Shown here in pieces: positions 38,044 to 51,314 of a DNA stretch of 64,000 nt. Source of the DNA: Oasisia sp. SBJ-2009. Its lineage: Eukaryota; Annelida; Polychaeta; Sabellida; Siboglinidae. Position numbers and translations under genes: made by a program. The notes below the pieces were generated by a model. The model did not search any database. It saw only the letters and a program-made list of their open reading frames with translations, and was not told the origin of the DNA. Each line of letters starts with the position of its first letter. Position 1 is the stretch's first letter. The stretch covers positions 70,562,047-70,626,046 of the forward strand of contig OZ024854.1 of NCBI GenBank assembly GCA_964017155.1, read 5' to 3'.

Positions 38044-41000
38044 TTGATACTTGATTTTGTTAACTCAATCAATTATAATTATCTTGCGCATATTAATGTT
38101 TTATATACAGCGCGTCTTAACAGACTTTTGAGGTCGAAAAGACAGCGTGGTCGGCATAAACAAACTGTTTATTGCTCATTCCATATGCACAGCGCAGTAA
38201 CATGCACCGCTGCGCTTGCGACTGTCACAAATCGCGCTGTCTTTTCGACCTCAACAGTTTGCCAAGACGCGCTGTTTATAAAACATAAATACGCGCAAGA
38301 TGGTTGTAATTGAATGAATTAATTTAATCAAGTATCAAATGTTGGCCAAAAATAGTGATATAATAGCAACATTGAGGTGGGTCCGACTTGTACATAAGTG
38401 CCAAATAGTGAAATAGTGACCGCTGCGCTTGCGACTGGCACAAATCACGCTGTCTTTTCGACCTCAAAAGTTTGCCAAGACGCGCTGTTTATAAAACATA
38501 AATACGCGCAAGATGATTATAATTGAATGAATTAATTTAATCAATTATCAAATGTTGGCAAAAATACTGATATAATAGCAACATTGAGGTGGGTCCGACT
38601 TGTACATAAGTGCCAAATAGTGAAATACTGAACACAAATTGAGAGTATACGTGCTTTTATGAGAGAGTGCGCGTGAAAGTACGCGCCCGCAAGAGTAGGC
38701 ATTCATGTACAAGTCGGGCCCACCTCAATTTTGGTATTATAACTGTATCTTTGCCAATATTTGATACTTGATTTTGTTAACTCAATCAATTATAATCATC
38801 TTGCGCATATTAATATTTTATATACAGCGCGTCTTAGCAGACTTTTGAGGTCGAAAAGACAGCGTGGTCGGCATAAACAAACTGTTTATTGCTCGTTCCA
38901 TATGCACCGCTGCGCTTGCGACTGTCACAAATCGCGCTGTCTTTTCGACCTCAACAGTTTGCCAAGACGCGCTGTTTATAAAACATAAATACGCGCAAGA
39001 TGATTGTAATTGAATGAATTAATTTAATCAAGTATCAAATGTTGGCAAAAATACTGATATAATAGCAACTTTGAGGTGGGTCCGACTTGTACATAAGTGC
39101 CAAATAGTGAAATTCTGAACAAAAATTGAGAGTATACGTGCTTTTATGAGAGAGTGCGCGTGAAGGTACGCGCCCGCAAGAGTAGGCATTCATGTACAAG
39201 TCGGGCCCACCTCAATTTTGGTATTATAACTGTATCTTTGCCAATATTTGATACTTGATTTTGTTAACTCAATCAATTATAATTATCTTGCGCATATTAA
39301 TGTTTTATATACAGCGCGTCTTAACAGACTTTTGAGGTCGAAAAGACAGCGTGGTCGGCATAAACAAACTGTTTATTGCTCATTCCATATGCACAGCGCA
39401 GTAACATGCACCGCTGCGCTTGCGACTGGCACAAATCGCGCTGTCTTTTCGACCTCAAAAGTGTGCCAAGACGCGCTGTTTATAAAACATAAATACGCGC
39501 AAGATGATTATAATTGAATGAATTAATTTAATCAATTATCAAATGTTGGCCAAAAATAGTGATATAATAGCAACATTGAGGTGGGTCCGACTTGTACATA
39601 AGTGCCAAATAGTGAAATAGTGACCGCTGCGCTTGCGACTGGCACAAATCGCGCTGTCTTTTCGACCTCAAAAGTTTGCCAAGACGCGCTGTTTATAAAA
39701 CATAAATACGCGCAAGATGATTATAATTGAATGAATTAATTTAATCAATTATCAAATGTTGGCAAAAATACTGATATAATAGCAACATTGAGGTGGGTCC
39801 GACTTGTACATAAGTGCCAAATAGTGAAATACTGAACAAAAATTGAGAGTATACGTGCTTTTATGAGAGAGTGCGCGTGAAAGTACGCGCCCGCAAGAGT
39901 AGGCATTCATGTACAAGTCGGGCCCACCTCAATTTTGGTATTATAACTGTATCTTTGCCAATATTTGATACTTGATTTTGTTAACTCAATCAATTATAAT
40001 CATCTTGCGCATATTAATATTTTATATACAGCGCGTCTTAGCAGACTTTTGAGGTCGAAAAGACAGCGTGGTCGGCATAAACAAACTGTTTATTGCTCAT
40101 TCCATATGCACCGCTGCGCTAGCGACTGTCACAAATCGCGCTGTCTTTTCGACCTCAACAGTTTGCCAAGACGCGCTGTTTATAAAACATAAATACGCGC
40201 AAGATGATTATAATTGAATGAATTAATTTAATCAATTATCAAATGTTGGCAAAAATACTGATATAATAGCAACATTGAGGTGGGTCCGACTTGTACATAA
40301 GTGCCAAATAGTGAAATACTGAACACAAATTGAGAGTATACGTGCTTTTTTGAGAGAGTGCGCGTGAAAGTACGCGACCGCAAGAGTAGGCATTCATGTA
40401 CAAGTCGGGCCCACCTCAATTTTGGTATTATAACTGTATCTTTGCCAATATCTGATACTTGATTTTGTTAATTCAATCAATTATAATCATCTTGCGCATA
40501 TTAATATTTTATATACAGCGCGTCTTAGCAGACTTTTGAGGTCGAAAAGACAGCGTGGTCGGCATAAACAAACTGTTTATTGCTCATTCCATATGCACCG
40601 CTGCGCTTGCGACTGTCACAAATCGCGCTGTCTTTTCGACCTCAACAGTTTGCCAAGACGCGCTGTTTATAAAACATAAATACGCGCAAGATGATTGTAA
40701 TTGAATGAATTAATTTAATCAAGTATCAAATGTTGGCAAAAATACTGATATAATAGCAAGTTTGAGGTGGGTCCGACTTGTACATAAGTGCCAAATAGTG
40801 AAATTCTGAACAAAAATTGAGAGTATACGTGCTTTTATGAGAGAGTGCGCGTGAAAGTACGCGCCCGCAAGAGTAGGCATTCATGTACAAGTCGGGCCCA
40901 CCTCAATTTTGGTATTATAACTGTATCTTTGCCAATATCTGATACTTGATTTTGTTAATTCAATCAATTATAATCATCTTGCGCAAATTAATATTTTATA

Positions 41001-41425
41001 TACAGCGCGTCTTAGCAGACTTTTGAGGTCGAAAAGACAGCGTGGTCGGCATAAACAAACTGTTTATTGCTCATTCCATATGCACCGCTGCGCTTGCGAC
41101 TGTCACAAATCGCGCTGTCTTTTCGACCTCAACAGTTTGCCAAGACGCGCTGTTTATAAAACATAAATACGCGCAAGATGATTGTAATTGAATGAATTAA
41201 TTTAATCAAGTATCAAATGTTGGCAAAAATACTGATATAATAGCAACTTTGAGGTGGGTCCGACTTGTACATAAGTGCCAAATAGTGAAATTCTGAACAA
41301 AAATTGAGAGTATACGTGCTTTTATGAGAGAGTGCGCGTGAAGGTACGCGCCCGCAAGAGTAGGCATTCATGTACAAGTCGGGCCCACCTCAATTTTGGT
41401 ATTATAACTGTATCTTTGCCAATAT
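38044..41425 (+). repeat. 3382-bp higher-order repeat, copy 1
   Basis: Units start at 38044, 38761, 39248, 39965, 40452 and 40939 (717-487-717-487-487-487). It is closer to the third copy (44808) than to the second. Shared rare variants with the third are AAATCACGCTG (about 38446), GCTCGTTCC (about 38893), GCGCTAGCGAC (about 40117) and CTTTTTTGAG (about 40344). Confidence 0.93.
39248..39964 (+). repeat. Recombinant 717-bp unit (and its copy at 46012)
   Basis: The left arm is the TAATTATC / TTAACAGAC type of unit 18, but the first right arm is the GGCACAAATC, AAAAGTGTGCC, GATTATAATTG type of units such as 35866. The exchange point lies in the loop, between the left inner stem and GCGACTGGCAC. 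An identical unit sits 6764 bp downstream at 46012-46728. Confidence 0.85.
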
Positions 41426-44400
41426 TTGATACTTGATTTTGTTAACTCAATCAATTATAATTATCTTGCGCATATTAATGTTTTATATACAGCGCGTCTT
41501 AACAGACTTTTGAGGTCGAAAAGACAGCGTGGTCGGCATAAACAAACTGTTTATTGCTCATTCCATATGCACAGCGCAGTAACATGCACCGCTGCGCTTG
41601 CGACTGTCACAAATCGCGCTGTCTTTTCGACCTCAACAGTTTGCCAAGACGCGCTGTTTATAAAACATAAATACGCGCAAGATGGTTGTAATTGAATGAA
41701 TTAATTTAATCAAGTATCAAATGTTGGCCAAAAATAGTGATATAATAGCAACATTGAGGTGGGTCCGACTTGTACATAAGTGCCAAATAGTGAAATAGTG
41801 ACCGCTGCGCTTGCGACTGGCACAAATCGCGCTGTCTTTTCGACCTCAAAAGTTTGCCAAGACGCGCTGTTTATAAAACATAAATACGCGCAAGATGATT
41901 ATAATTGAATGAATTAATTTAATCAATTATCAAATGTTGGCAAAAATACTGATATAATAGCAACATTGAGGTGGGTCCGACTTGTACATAAGTGCCAAAT
42001 AGTGAAATACTGAACACAAATTGAGAGTATACGTGCTTTTATGAGAGAGTGCGCGTGAAAGTACGCGCCCGCAAGAGTAGGCATTCATGTACAAGTCGGG
42101 CCCACCTCAATTTTGGTATTATAACTGTATCTTTGCCAATATTTGATACTTGATTTTGTTAATTCAATCAATTATAATCATCTTGCGCATATTAATATTT
42201 TATATACAGCGCGTCTTAGCAGACTTTTGAGGTCGAAAAGACAGCGTGGTCGGCATAAACAAACTGTTTATTGCTCATTCCATATGCACCGCTGCGCTTG
42301 CGACTGTCACAAATCGCGCTGTCTTTTCGACCTCAACAGTTTGCCAAGACGCGCTGTTTATAAAACATAAATACGCGCAAGATGATTGTAATTGAATGAA
42401 TTAATTTAATCAAGTATCAAATGTTGGCAAAAATACTGATATAATAGCAACTTTGAGGTGGGTCCGACTTGTACATAAGTGCCAAATAGTGAAATTCTGA
42501 ACAAAAATTGAGAGTATACGTGCTTTTATGAGAGAGTGCGCGTGAAGGTACGCGCCCGCAAGAGTAGGCATTCATGTACAAGTCGGGCCCACCTCAATTT
42601 TGGTATTATAACTGTATCTTTGCCAATATTTGATACTTGATTTTGTTAACTCAATCAATTATAATTATCTTGCGCATATTAATGTTTTATATACAGCGCG
42701 TCTTAACAGACTTTTGAGGTCGAAAAGACAGCGTGGTCGGCATAAACAAACTGTTTATTGCTCATTCCATATGCACAGCGCAGTAACATGCACCGCTGCG
42801 CTTGCGACTGTCACAAATCGCGCTGTCGTTTCGACCTCAACAGTTTGCCAAGACGCGCTGTTTATAAAACATAAATACGCGCAAGATGGTTGTAATTGAA
42901 TGAATTAATTTAATCAAGTATCAAATGTTGGCCAAAAATAGTGATATAATAGCAACATTGAGGTGGGTCCGACTTGTACATAAGTGCCAAATAGTGAAAT
43001 AGTGACCGCTGCGCTTGCGACTGGCACAAATCGCGCTGTCTTTTCGACCTCAAAAGTTTGCCAAGACGCGCTGTTTATAAAACATAAATACGCGCAAGAT
43101 GATTATAATTGAATGAATTAATTTAATCAATTATCAAATGTTGGCAAAAATACTGATATAATAGCAACATTGAGTTGGGTCCGACTTGTACATAAGTGCC
43201 AAATAGTGAAATACTGAACCCAAATTGAGAGTATACGTGCTTTTATGAGAGAGTGCGCGTGAAAGTACGCGCCCGCAAGAGTAGGCATTCATGTACAAGT
43301 CGGGCCCACCTCAATTTTGGTATTATAACTGTATCTTTGCCAATATTTGATACTTGATTTTGTTAACTCAATCAATTATAATCATCTTGCGCATATTAAT
43401 ATTTTATATACAGCGCGTCTTAGCAGACTTTTGAGGTCGAAAAGACAGCGTGGTCGGCATAAACAAACTGTTTATTGCTCATTCCATATGCACCGCTGCG
43501 CTTGCGACTGTCACAAATCGCGCTGTCTTTTCGACCTCAACAGTTTGCCAAGACGCGCTGTTTATAAAACATAAATACGCGCAAGATGATTATAATTGAA
43601 TGAATTAATTTAATCAATTATCAAATGTTGGCAAAAATACTGATATAATAGCAACATTGAGGTGGGTCCGACTTGTACATAAGTGCCAAATAGTGAAATA
43701 CTGAACACAAATTGAGAGTATACGTGCTTTTATGAGAGAGTGCGCGTGAAAGTACGCGACCGCAAGAGTAGGCATTCATGTACAAGTCGGGCCCACCTCA
43801 ATTTTGGTATTATAACTGTATCTTTGCCAATATCTGATACTTGATTTTGTTAATTCAATCAATTATAATCATCTTGCGCATATTAATATTTTATATACAG
43901 CGCGTCTTAGCAGACTTTTGAGGTCGAAAAGACAGCGTGGTCGGCATAAACAAACTGTTTATTGCTCATTCCATATGCACCGCTGCGCTTGCGACTGTCA
44001 CAAATCGCGCTGTCTTTTCGACCTCAACAGTTTGCCAAGACGCGCTGTTTATAAAACATAAATACGCGCAAGATGATTGTAATTGAATGAATTAATTTAA
44101 TCAAGTATCAAATGTTGGCAAAAATACTGATATAATAGCAAGTTTGAGGTGGGTCCGACTTGTACATAAGTGCCAAATAGTGAAATTCTGAACAAAAATT
44201 GAGAGTATACGTGCTTTTATGAGAGAGTGCGCGTGAAAGTACGCGCCCGCAAGAGTAGGCATTCATGTACAAGTCGGGCCCACCTCAATTTTGGTATTAT
44301 AACTGTATCTTTGCCAATATCTGATACTTGATTTTGTTAATTCAATCAATTATAATCATCTTGCGCAAATTAATATTTTATATACAGCGCGTCTTAGCAG

Positions 44401-44807
44401 ACTTTTGAGGTCGAAAAGACAGCGTGGTCGGCATAAACAAACTGTTTATTGCTCATTCCATATGCACCGCTGCGCTTGCGACTGTCACAAATCGCGCTGT
44501 CTTTTCGACCTCAACAGTTTGCCAAGACGCGCTGTTTATAAAACATAAATACGCGCAAGATGATTGTAATTGAATGAATTAATTTAATCAAGTATCAAAT
44601 GTTGGCAAAAATACTGATATAATAGCAACTTTGAGGTGGGTCCGACTTGTACATAAGGGCCAAATAGTGAAATTCTGAACAAAAATTGAGAGTATACGTG
44701 CTTTTATGAGAGAGAGCGCGTGAAGGTACGCGCCCGCAAGAGTAGGCATTCATGTACAAGTCGGGCCCACCTCAATTTTGGTATTATAACTGTATCTTTG
44801 CCAATAT
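41426..44807 (+). repeat. 3382-bp higher-order repeat, copy 2
   Basis: Units start at 41426, 42143, 42630, 43347, 43834 and 44321. It has the same length order as its neighbours but a different third unit: 42630 has GCTGTCGTTTCG (about 42826), also in 49394, 55931, 57622 and 62937. A GAGTTGGG variant (43175) and CTGAACCCAAATT lie near the end of unit 42630. Confidence 0.93.
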
Positions 44808-47800
44808 TTGATACTTGATTTTGTTAACTCAATCAATTATAATTATCTTGCGCATATTAATGTTTTATATACAGCGCGTCTTAACAGACTTTTGAGGTCG
44901 AAAAGACAGCGTGGTCGGCATAAACAAACTGTTTATTGCTCATTCCATATGCACAGCGCAGTAACATGCACCGCTGCGCTTGCGACTGTCACAAATCGCG
45001 CTGTCTTTTCGACCTCAACAGTTTGCCAAGACGCGCTGTTTATAAAACATAAATACGCGCAAGATGGTTGTAATTGAATGAATTAATTTAATCAAGTATC
45101 AAATGTTGGCCAAAAATAGTGATATAATAGCAACATTGAGGTGGGTCCGACTTGTACATAAGTGCCAAATAGTGAAATAGTGACCGCTGCGCTTGCGACT
45201 GGCACAAATCACGCTGTCTTTTCGACCTCAAAAGTTTGCCAAGACGCGCTGTTTATAAAACATAAATACGCGCAAGATGATTATAATTGAATGAATTAAT
45301 TTAATCAATTATCAAATGTTGGCAAAAATACTGATATAATAGCAACATTGAGGTGGGTCCGACTTGTACATAAGTGCCAAATAGTGAAATACTGAACACA
45401 AATTGAGAGTATACGTGCTTTTATGAGAGAGTGCGCGTGAAAGTACGCGCCCGCAAGAGTAGGCATTCATGTACAAGTCGGGCCCACCTCAATTTTGGTA
45501 TTATAACTGTATCTTTGCCAATATTTGATACTTGATTTTGTTAACTCAATCAATTATAATCATCTTGCGCATATTAATATTTTATATACAGCGCGTCTTA
45601 GCAGACTTTTGAGGTCGAAAAGACAGCGTGGTCGGCATAAACAAACTGTTTATTGCTCGTTCCATATGCACCGCTGCGCTTGCGACTGTCACAAATCGCG
45701 CTGTCTTTTCGACCTCAACAGTTTGCCAAGACGCGCTGTTTATAAAACATAAATACGCGCAAGATGATTGTAATTGAATGAATTAATTTAATCAAGTATC
45801 AAATGTTGGCAAAAATACTGATATAATAGCAACTTTGAGGTGGGTCCGACTTGTACATAAGTGCCAAATAGTGAAATTCTGAACAAAAATTGAGAGTATA
45901 CGTGCTTTTATGAGAGAGTGCGCGTGAAGGTACGCGCCCGCAAGAGTAGGCATTCATGTACAAGTCGGGCCCACCTCAATTTTGGTATTATAACTGTATC
46001 TTTGCCAATATTTGATACTTGATTTTGTTAACTCAATCAATTATAATTATCTTGCGCATATTAATGTTTTATATACAGCGCGTCTTAACAGACTTTTGAG
46101 GTCGAAAAGACAGCGTGGTCGGCATAAACAAACTGTTTATTGCTCATTCCATATGCACAGCGCAGTAACATGCACCGCTGCGCTTGCGACTGGCACAAAT
46201 CGCGCTGTCTTTTCGACCTCAAAAGTGTGCCAAGACGCGCTGTTTATAAAACATAAATACGCGCAAGATGATTATAATTGAATGAATTAATTTAATCAAT
46301 TATCAAATGTTGGCCAAAAATAGTGATATAATAGCAACATTGAGGTGGGTCCGACTTGTACATAAGTGCCAAATAGTGAAATAGTGACCGCTGCGCTTGC
46401 GACTGGCACAAATCGCGCTGTCTTTTCGACCTCAAAAGTTTGCCAAGACGCGCTGTTTATAAAACATAAATACGCGCAAGATGATTATAATTGAATGAAT
46501 TAATTTAATCAATTATCAAATGTTGGCAAAAATACTGATATAATAGCAACATTGAGGTGGGTCCGACTTGTACATAAGTGCCAAATAGTGAAATACTGAA
46601 CAAAAATTGAGAGTATACGTGCTTTTATGAGAGAGTGCGCGTGAAAGTACGCGCCCGCAAGAGTAGGCATTCATGTACAAGTCGGGCCCACCTCAATTTT
46701 GGTATTATAACTGTATCTTTGCCAATATTTGATACTTGATTTTGTTAACTCAATCAATTATAATCATCTTGCGCATATTAATATTTTATATACAGCGCGT
46801 CTTAGCAGACTTTTGAGGTCGAAAAGACAGCGTGGTCGGCATAAACAAACTGTTTATTGCTCATTCCATATGCACCGCTGCGCTAGCGACTGTCACAAAT
46901 CGCGCTGTCTTTTCGACCTCAACAGTTTGCCAAGACGCGCTGTTTATAAAACATAAATACGCGCAAGATGATTATAATTGAATGAATTAATTTAATCAAT
47001 TATCAAATGTTGGCAAAAATACTGATATAATAGCAACATTGAGGTGGGTCCGACTTGTACATAAGTGCCAAATAGTGAAATACTGAACACAAATTGAGAG
47101 TATACGTGCTTTTTTGAGAGAGTGCGCGTGAAAGTACGCGACCGCAAGAGTAGGCATTCATGTACAAGTCGGGCCCACCTCAATTTTGGTATTATAACTG
47201 TATCTTTGCCAATATCTGATACTTGATTTTGTTAATTCAATCAATTATAATCATCTTGCGCATATTAATATTTTATATACAGCGCGTCTTAGCAGACTTT
47301 TGAGGTCGAAAAGACAGCGTGGTCGGCATAAACAAACTGTTTATTGCTCATTCCATATGCACCGCTGCGCTTGCGACTGTCACAAATCGCGCTGTCTTTT
47401 CGACCTCAACAGTTTGCCAAGACGCGCTGTTTATAAAACATAAATACGCGCAAGATGATTGTAATTGAATGAATTAATTTAATCAAGTATCAAATGTTGG
47501 CAAAAATACTGATATAATAGCAAGTTTGAGGTGGGTCCGACTTGTACATAAGTGCCAAATAGTGAAATTCTGAACAAAAATTGAGAGTATACGTGCTTTT
47601 ATGAGAGAGTGCGCGTGAAAGTACGCGCCCGCAAGAGTAGGCATTCATGTACAAGTCGGGCCCACCTCAATTTTGGTATTATAACTGTATCTTTGCCAAT
47701 ATCTGATACTTGATTTTGTTAATTCAATCAATTATAATCATCTTGCGCAAATTAATATTTTATATACAGCGCGTCTTAGCAGACTTTTGAGGTCGAAAAG

Positions 47801-48189
47801 ACAGCGTGGTCGGCATAAACAAACTGTTTATTGCTCATTCCATATGCACCGCTGCGCTTGCGACTGTCACAAATCGCGCTGTCTTTTCGACCTCAACAGT
47901 TTGCCAAGACGCGCTGTTTATAAAACATAAATACGCGCAAGATGATTGTAATTGAATGAATTAATTTAATCAAGTATCAAATGTTGGCAAAAATACTGAT
48001 ATAATAGCAACTTTGAGGTGGGTCCGACTTGTACATAAGTGCCAAATAGTGAAATTCTGAACAAAAATTGAGAGTATACGTGCTTTTATGAGAGAGTGCG
48101 CGTGAAGGTACGCGCCCGCAAGAGTAGGCATTCATGTACAAGTCGGGCCCACCTCAATTTTGGTATTATAACTGTATCTTTGCCAATAT
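44808..48189 (+). repeat. 3382-bp higher-order repeat, copy 3
   Basis: Units start at 44808, 45525, 46012, 46729, 47216 and 47703. It matches 38044-41425 at every rare variant I checked. The true recent repeat is therefore two 3382-bp halves together, 6764 bp. Confidence 0.93.
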
Positions 48190-51100
48190 TTGATACTTGA
48201 TTTTGTTAACTCAATCAATTATAATTATCTTGCGCATATTAATGTTTTATATACAGCGCGTCTTAACAGACTTTTGAGGTCGAAAAGACAGCGTGGTCGG
48301 CATAAACAAACTGTTTATTGCTCATTCCATATGCACAGCGCAGTAACATGCACCGCTGCGCTTGCGACTGTCACAAATCGCGCTGTCTTTTCGACCTCAA
48401 CAGTTTGCCAAGACGCGCTGTTTATAAAACATAAATACGCGCAAGATGGTTGTAATTGAATGAATTAATTTAATCAAGTATCAAATGTTGGCCAAAAATA
48501 GTGATATAATAGCAACATTGAGGTGGGTCCGACTTGTACATAAGTGCCAAATAGTGAAATAGTGACCGCTGCGCTTGCGACTGGCACAAATCGCGCTGTC
48601 TTTTCGACCTCAAAAGTTTGCCAAGACGCGCTGTTTATAAAACATAAATACGCGCAAGATGATTATAATTGAATGAATTAATTTAATCAATTATCAAATG
48701 TTGGCAAAAATACTGATATAATAGCAACATTGAGGTGGGTCCGACTTGTACATAAGTGCCAAATAGTGAAATACTGAACACAAATTGAGAGTATACGTGC
48801 TTTTATGAGAGAGTGCGCGTGAAAGTACGCGCCCGCAAGAGTAGGCATTCATGTACAAGTCGGGCCCACCTCAATTTTGGTATTATAACTGTATCTTTGC
48901 CAATATTTGATACTTGATTTTGTTAATTCAATCAATTATAATCATCTTGCGCATATTAATATTTTATATACAGCGCGTCTTAGCAGACTTTTGAGGTCGA
49001 AAAGACAGCGTGGTCGGCATAAACAAACTGTTTATTGCTCATTCCATATGCACCGCTGCGCTTGCGACTGTCACAAATCGCGCTGTCTTTTCGACCTCAA
49101 CAGTTTGCCAAGACGCGCTGTTTATAAAACATAAATACGCGCAAGATGATTGTAATTGAATGAATTAATTTAATCAAGTATCAAATGTTGGCAAAAATAC
49201 TGATATAATAGCAACTTTGAGGTGGGTCCGACTTGTACATAAGTGCCAAATAGTGAAATTCTGAACAAAAATTGAGAGTATACGTGCTTTTATGAGAGAG
49301 TGCGCGTGAAGGTACGCGCCCGCAAGAGTAGGCATTCATGTACAAGTCGGGCCCACCTCAATTTTGGTATTATAACTGTATCTTTGCCAATATTTGATAC
49401 TTGATTTTGTTAACTCAATCAATTATAATTATCTTGCGCATATTAATGTTTTATATACAGCGCGTCTTAACAGACTTTTGAGGTCGAAAAGACAGCGTGG
49501 TCGGCATAAACAAACTGTTTATTGCTCATTCCATATGCACAGCGCAGTAACATGCACCGCTGCGCTTGCGACTGTCACAAATCGCGCTGTCGTTTCGACC
49601 TCAACAGTTTGCCAAGACGCGCTGTTTATAAAACATAAATACGCGCAAGATGGTTGTAATTGAATGAATTAATTTAATCAAGTATCAAATGTTGGCCAAA
49701 AATAGTGATATAATAGCAACATTGAGGTGGGTCCGACTTGTACATAAGTGCCAAATAGTGAAATAGTGACCGCTGCGCTTGCGACTGGCACAAATCGCGC
49801 TGTCTTTTCGACCTCAAAAGTTTGCCAAGACGCGCTGTTTATAAAACATAAATACGCGCAAGATGATTATAATTGAATGAATTAATTTAATCAATTATCA
49901 AATGTTGGCAAAAATACTGATATAATAGCAACATTGAGGTGGGTCCGACTTGTACATAAGTGCCAAATAGTGAAATACTGAACACAAATTGAGAGTATAC
50001 GTGCTTTTATGAGAGAGTGCGCGTGAAAGTACGCGCCCGCAAGAGTAGGCATTCATGTACAAGTCGGGCCCACCTCAATTTTGGTATTATAACTGTATCT
50101 TTGCCAATATTTGATACTTGATTTTGTTAACTCAATCAATTATAATCATCTTGCGCATATTAATATTTTATATACAGCGCGTCTTAGCAGACTTTTCAGG
50201 TCGAAAAGACAGCGTGGTCGGCATAAACAAACTGTTTATTGCTCATTCCATATGCACCGCTGCGCTTGCGACTGTCACAAATCGCGCTGTCTTTTCGACC
50301 TCAACAGTTTGCCAAGACGCGCTGTTTATAAAACATAAATACGCGCAAGATGATTGTAATTGAATGAATTAATTTAATCAAGTATCAAATGTTGGCAAAA
50401 ATACTGATATAATAGCAACTTTGAGGTGGGTCCGACTTGTACATAAGTGCCAAATAGTGAAATTCTGAACAAAAATTGAGAGTATACGTGCTTTTATGAG
50501 AGAGTGCGCGTGAAGGTACGCGCCCGCAAGAGTAGGCATTCATGTACAAGTCGGGCCCACCTCAATTTTGGTATTATAACTGTATCTTTGCCAATATTTG
50601 ATACTTGATTTTGTTAACTCAATCAATTATAATTATCTTGCGCATATTAATGTTTTATATACAGCGCGTCTTAACAGACTTTTGAGGTCGAAAAGACAGC
50701 GTGGTCGGCATAAACAAACTGTTTATTGCTCATTCCATATGCACAGCGCAGTAACATGCACCGCTGCGCTTGCGACTGTCACAAATCGCGCTGTCTTTTC
50801 GACCTCAACAGTTTGCCAAGACGCGCTGTTTATAAAACATAAATACGCGCAAGATGGTTGTAATTGAATGAATTAATTTAATCAAGTATCAAATGTTGGC
50901 CAAAAATAGTGATATAATAGCAACATTGAGGTGGGTCCGACTTGTACATAAGTGCCAAATAGTGAAATAGTGACCGCTGCGCTTGCGACTGGCACAAATC
51001 GCGCTGTCTTTTCGACCTCAAAAGTTTGCCAAGACGCGCTGTTTATAAAACATAAATACGCGCAAGATGATTATAATTGAATGAATTAATTTAATCAATT

Positions 51101-51314
51101 ATCAAATGTTGGCAAAAATACTGATATAATAGCAACATTGAGGTGGGTCCGACTTGTACATAAGTGCCAAATAGTGAAATACTGAACACAAATTGAGAGT
51201 ATACGTGCTTTTATGAGAGAGTGCGCGTGAAGGTACGCGCCCGCAAGAGTAGGCATTCATGTACAAGTCGGGCCCACCTCAATTTTGGTATTATAACTGT
51301 ATCTTTGCCAATAT
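48190..51314 (+). repeat. 3125-bp block (717-487-717-487-717)
   Basis: Units start at 48190, 48907, 49394, 50111 and 50598. The first 1.5 to 1.7 kb continue the 6764-bp superrepeat (48907 has TTTGATAC with GTTAATTC as 42143 does; 49394 has GTCGTTTCG as 42630 does). The match ends before about 49.94 kb. Unit 50111 has CTTTTCAGGTCG in the inner stem, shared only with unit 56648. Unit 50598 ends at a recombinant spacer. Confidence 0.9.
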
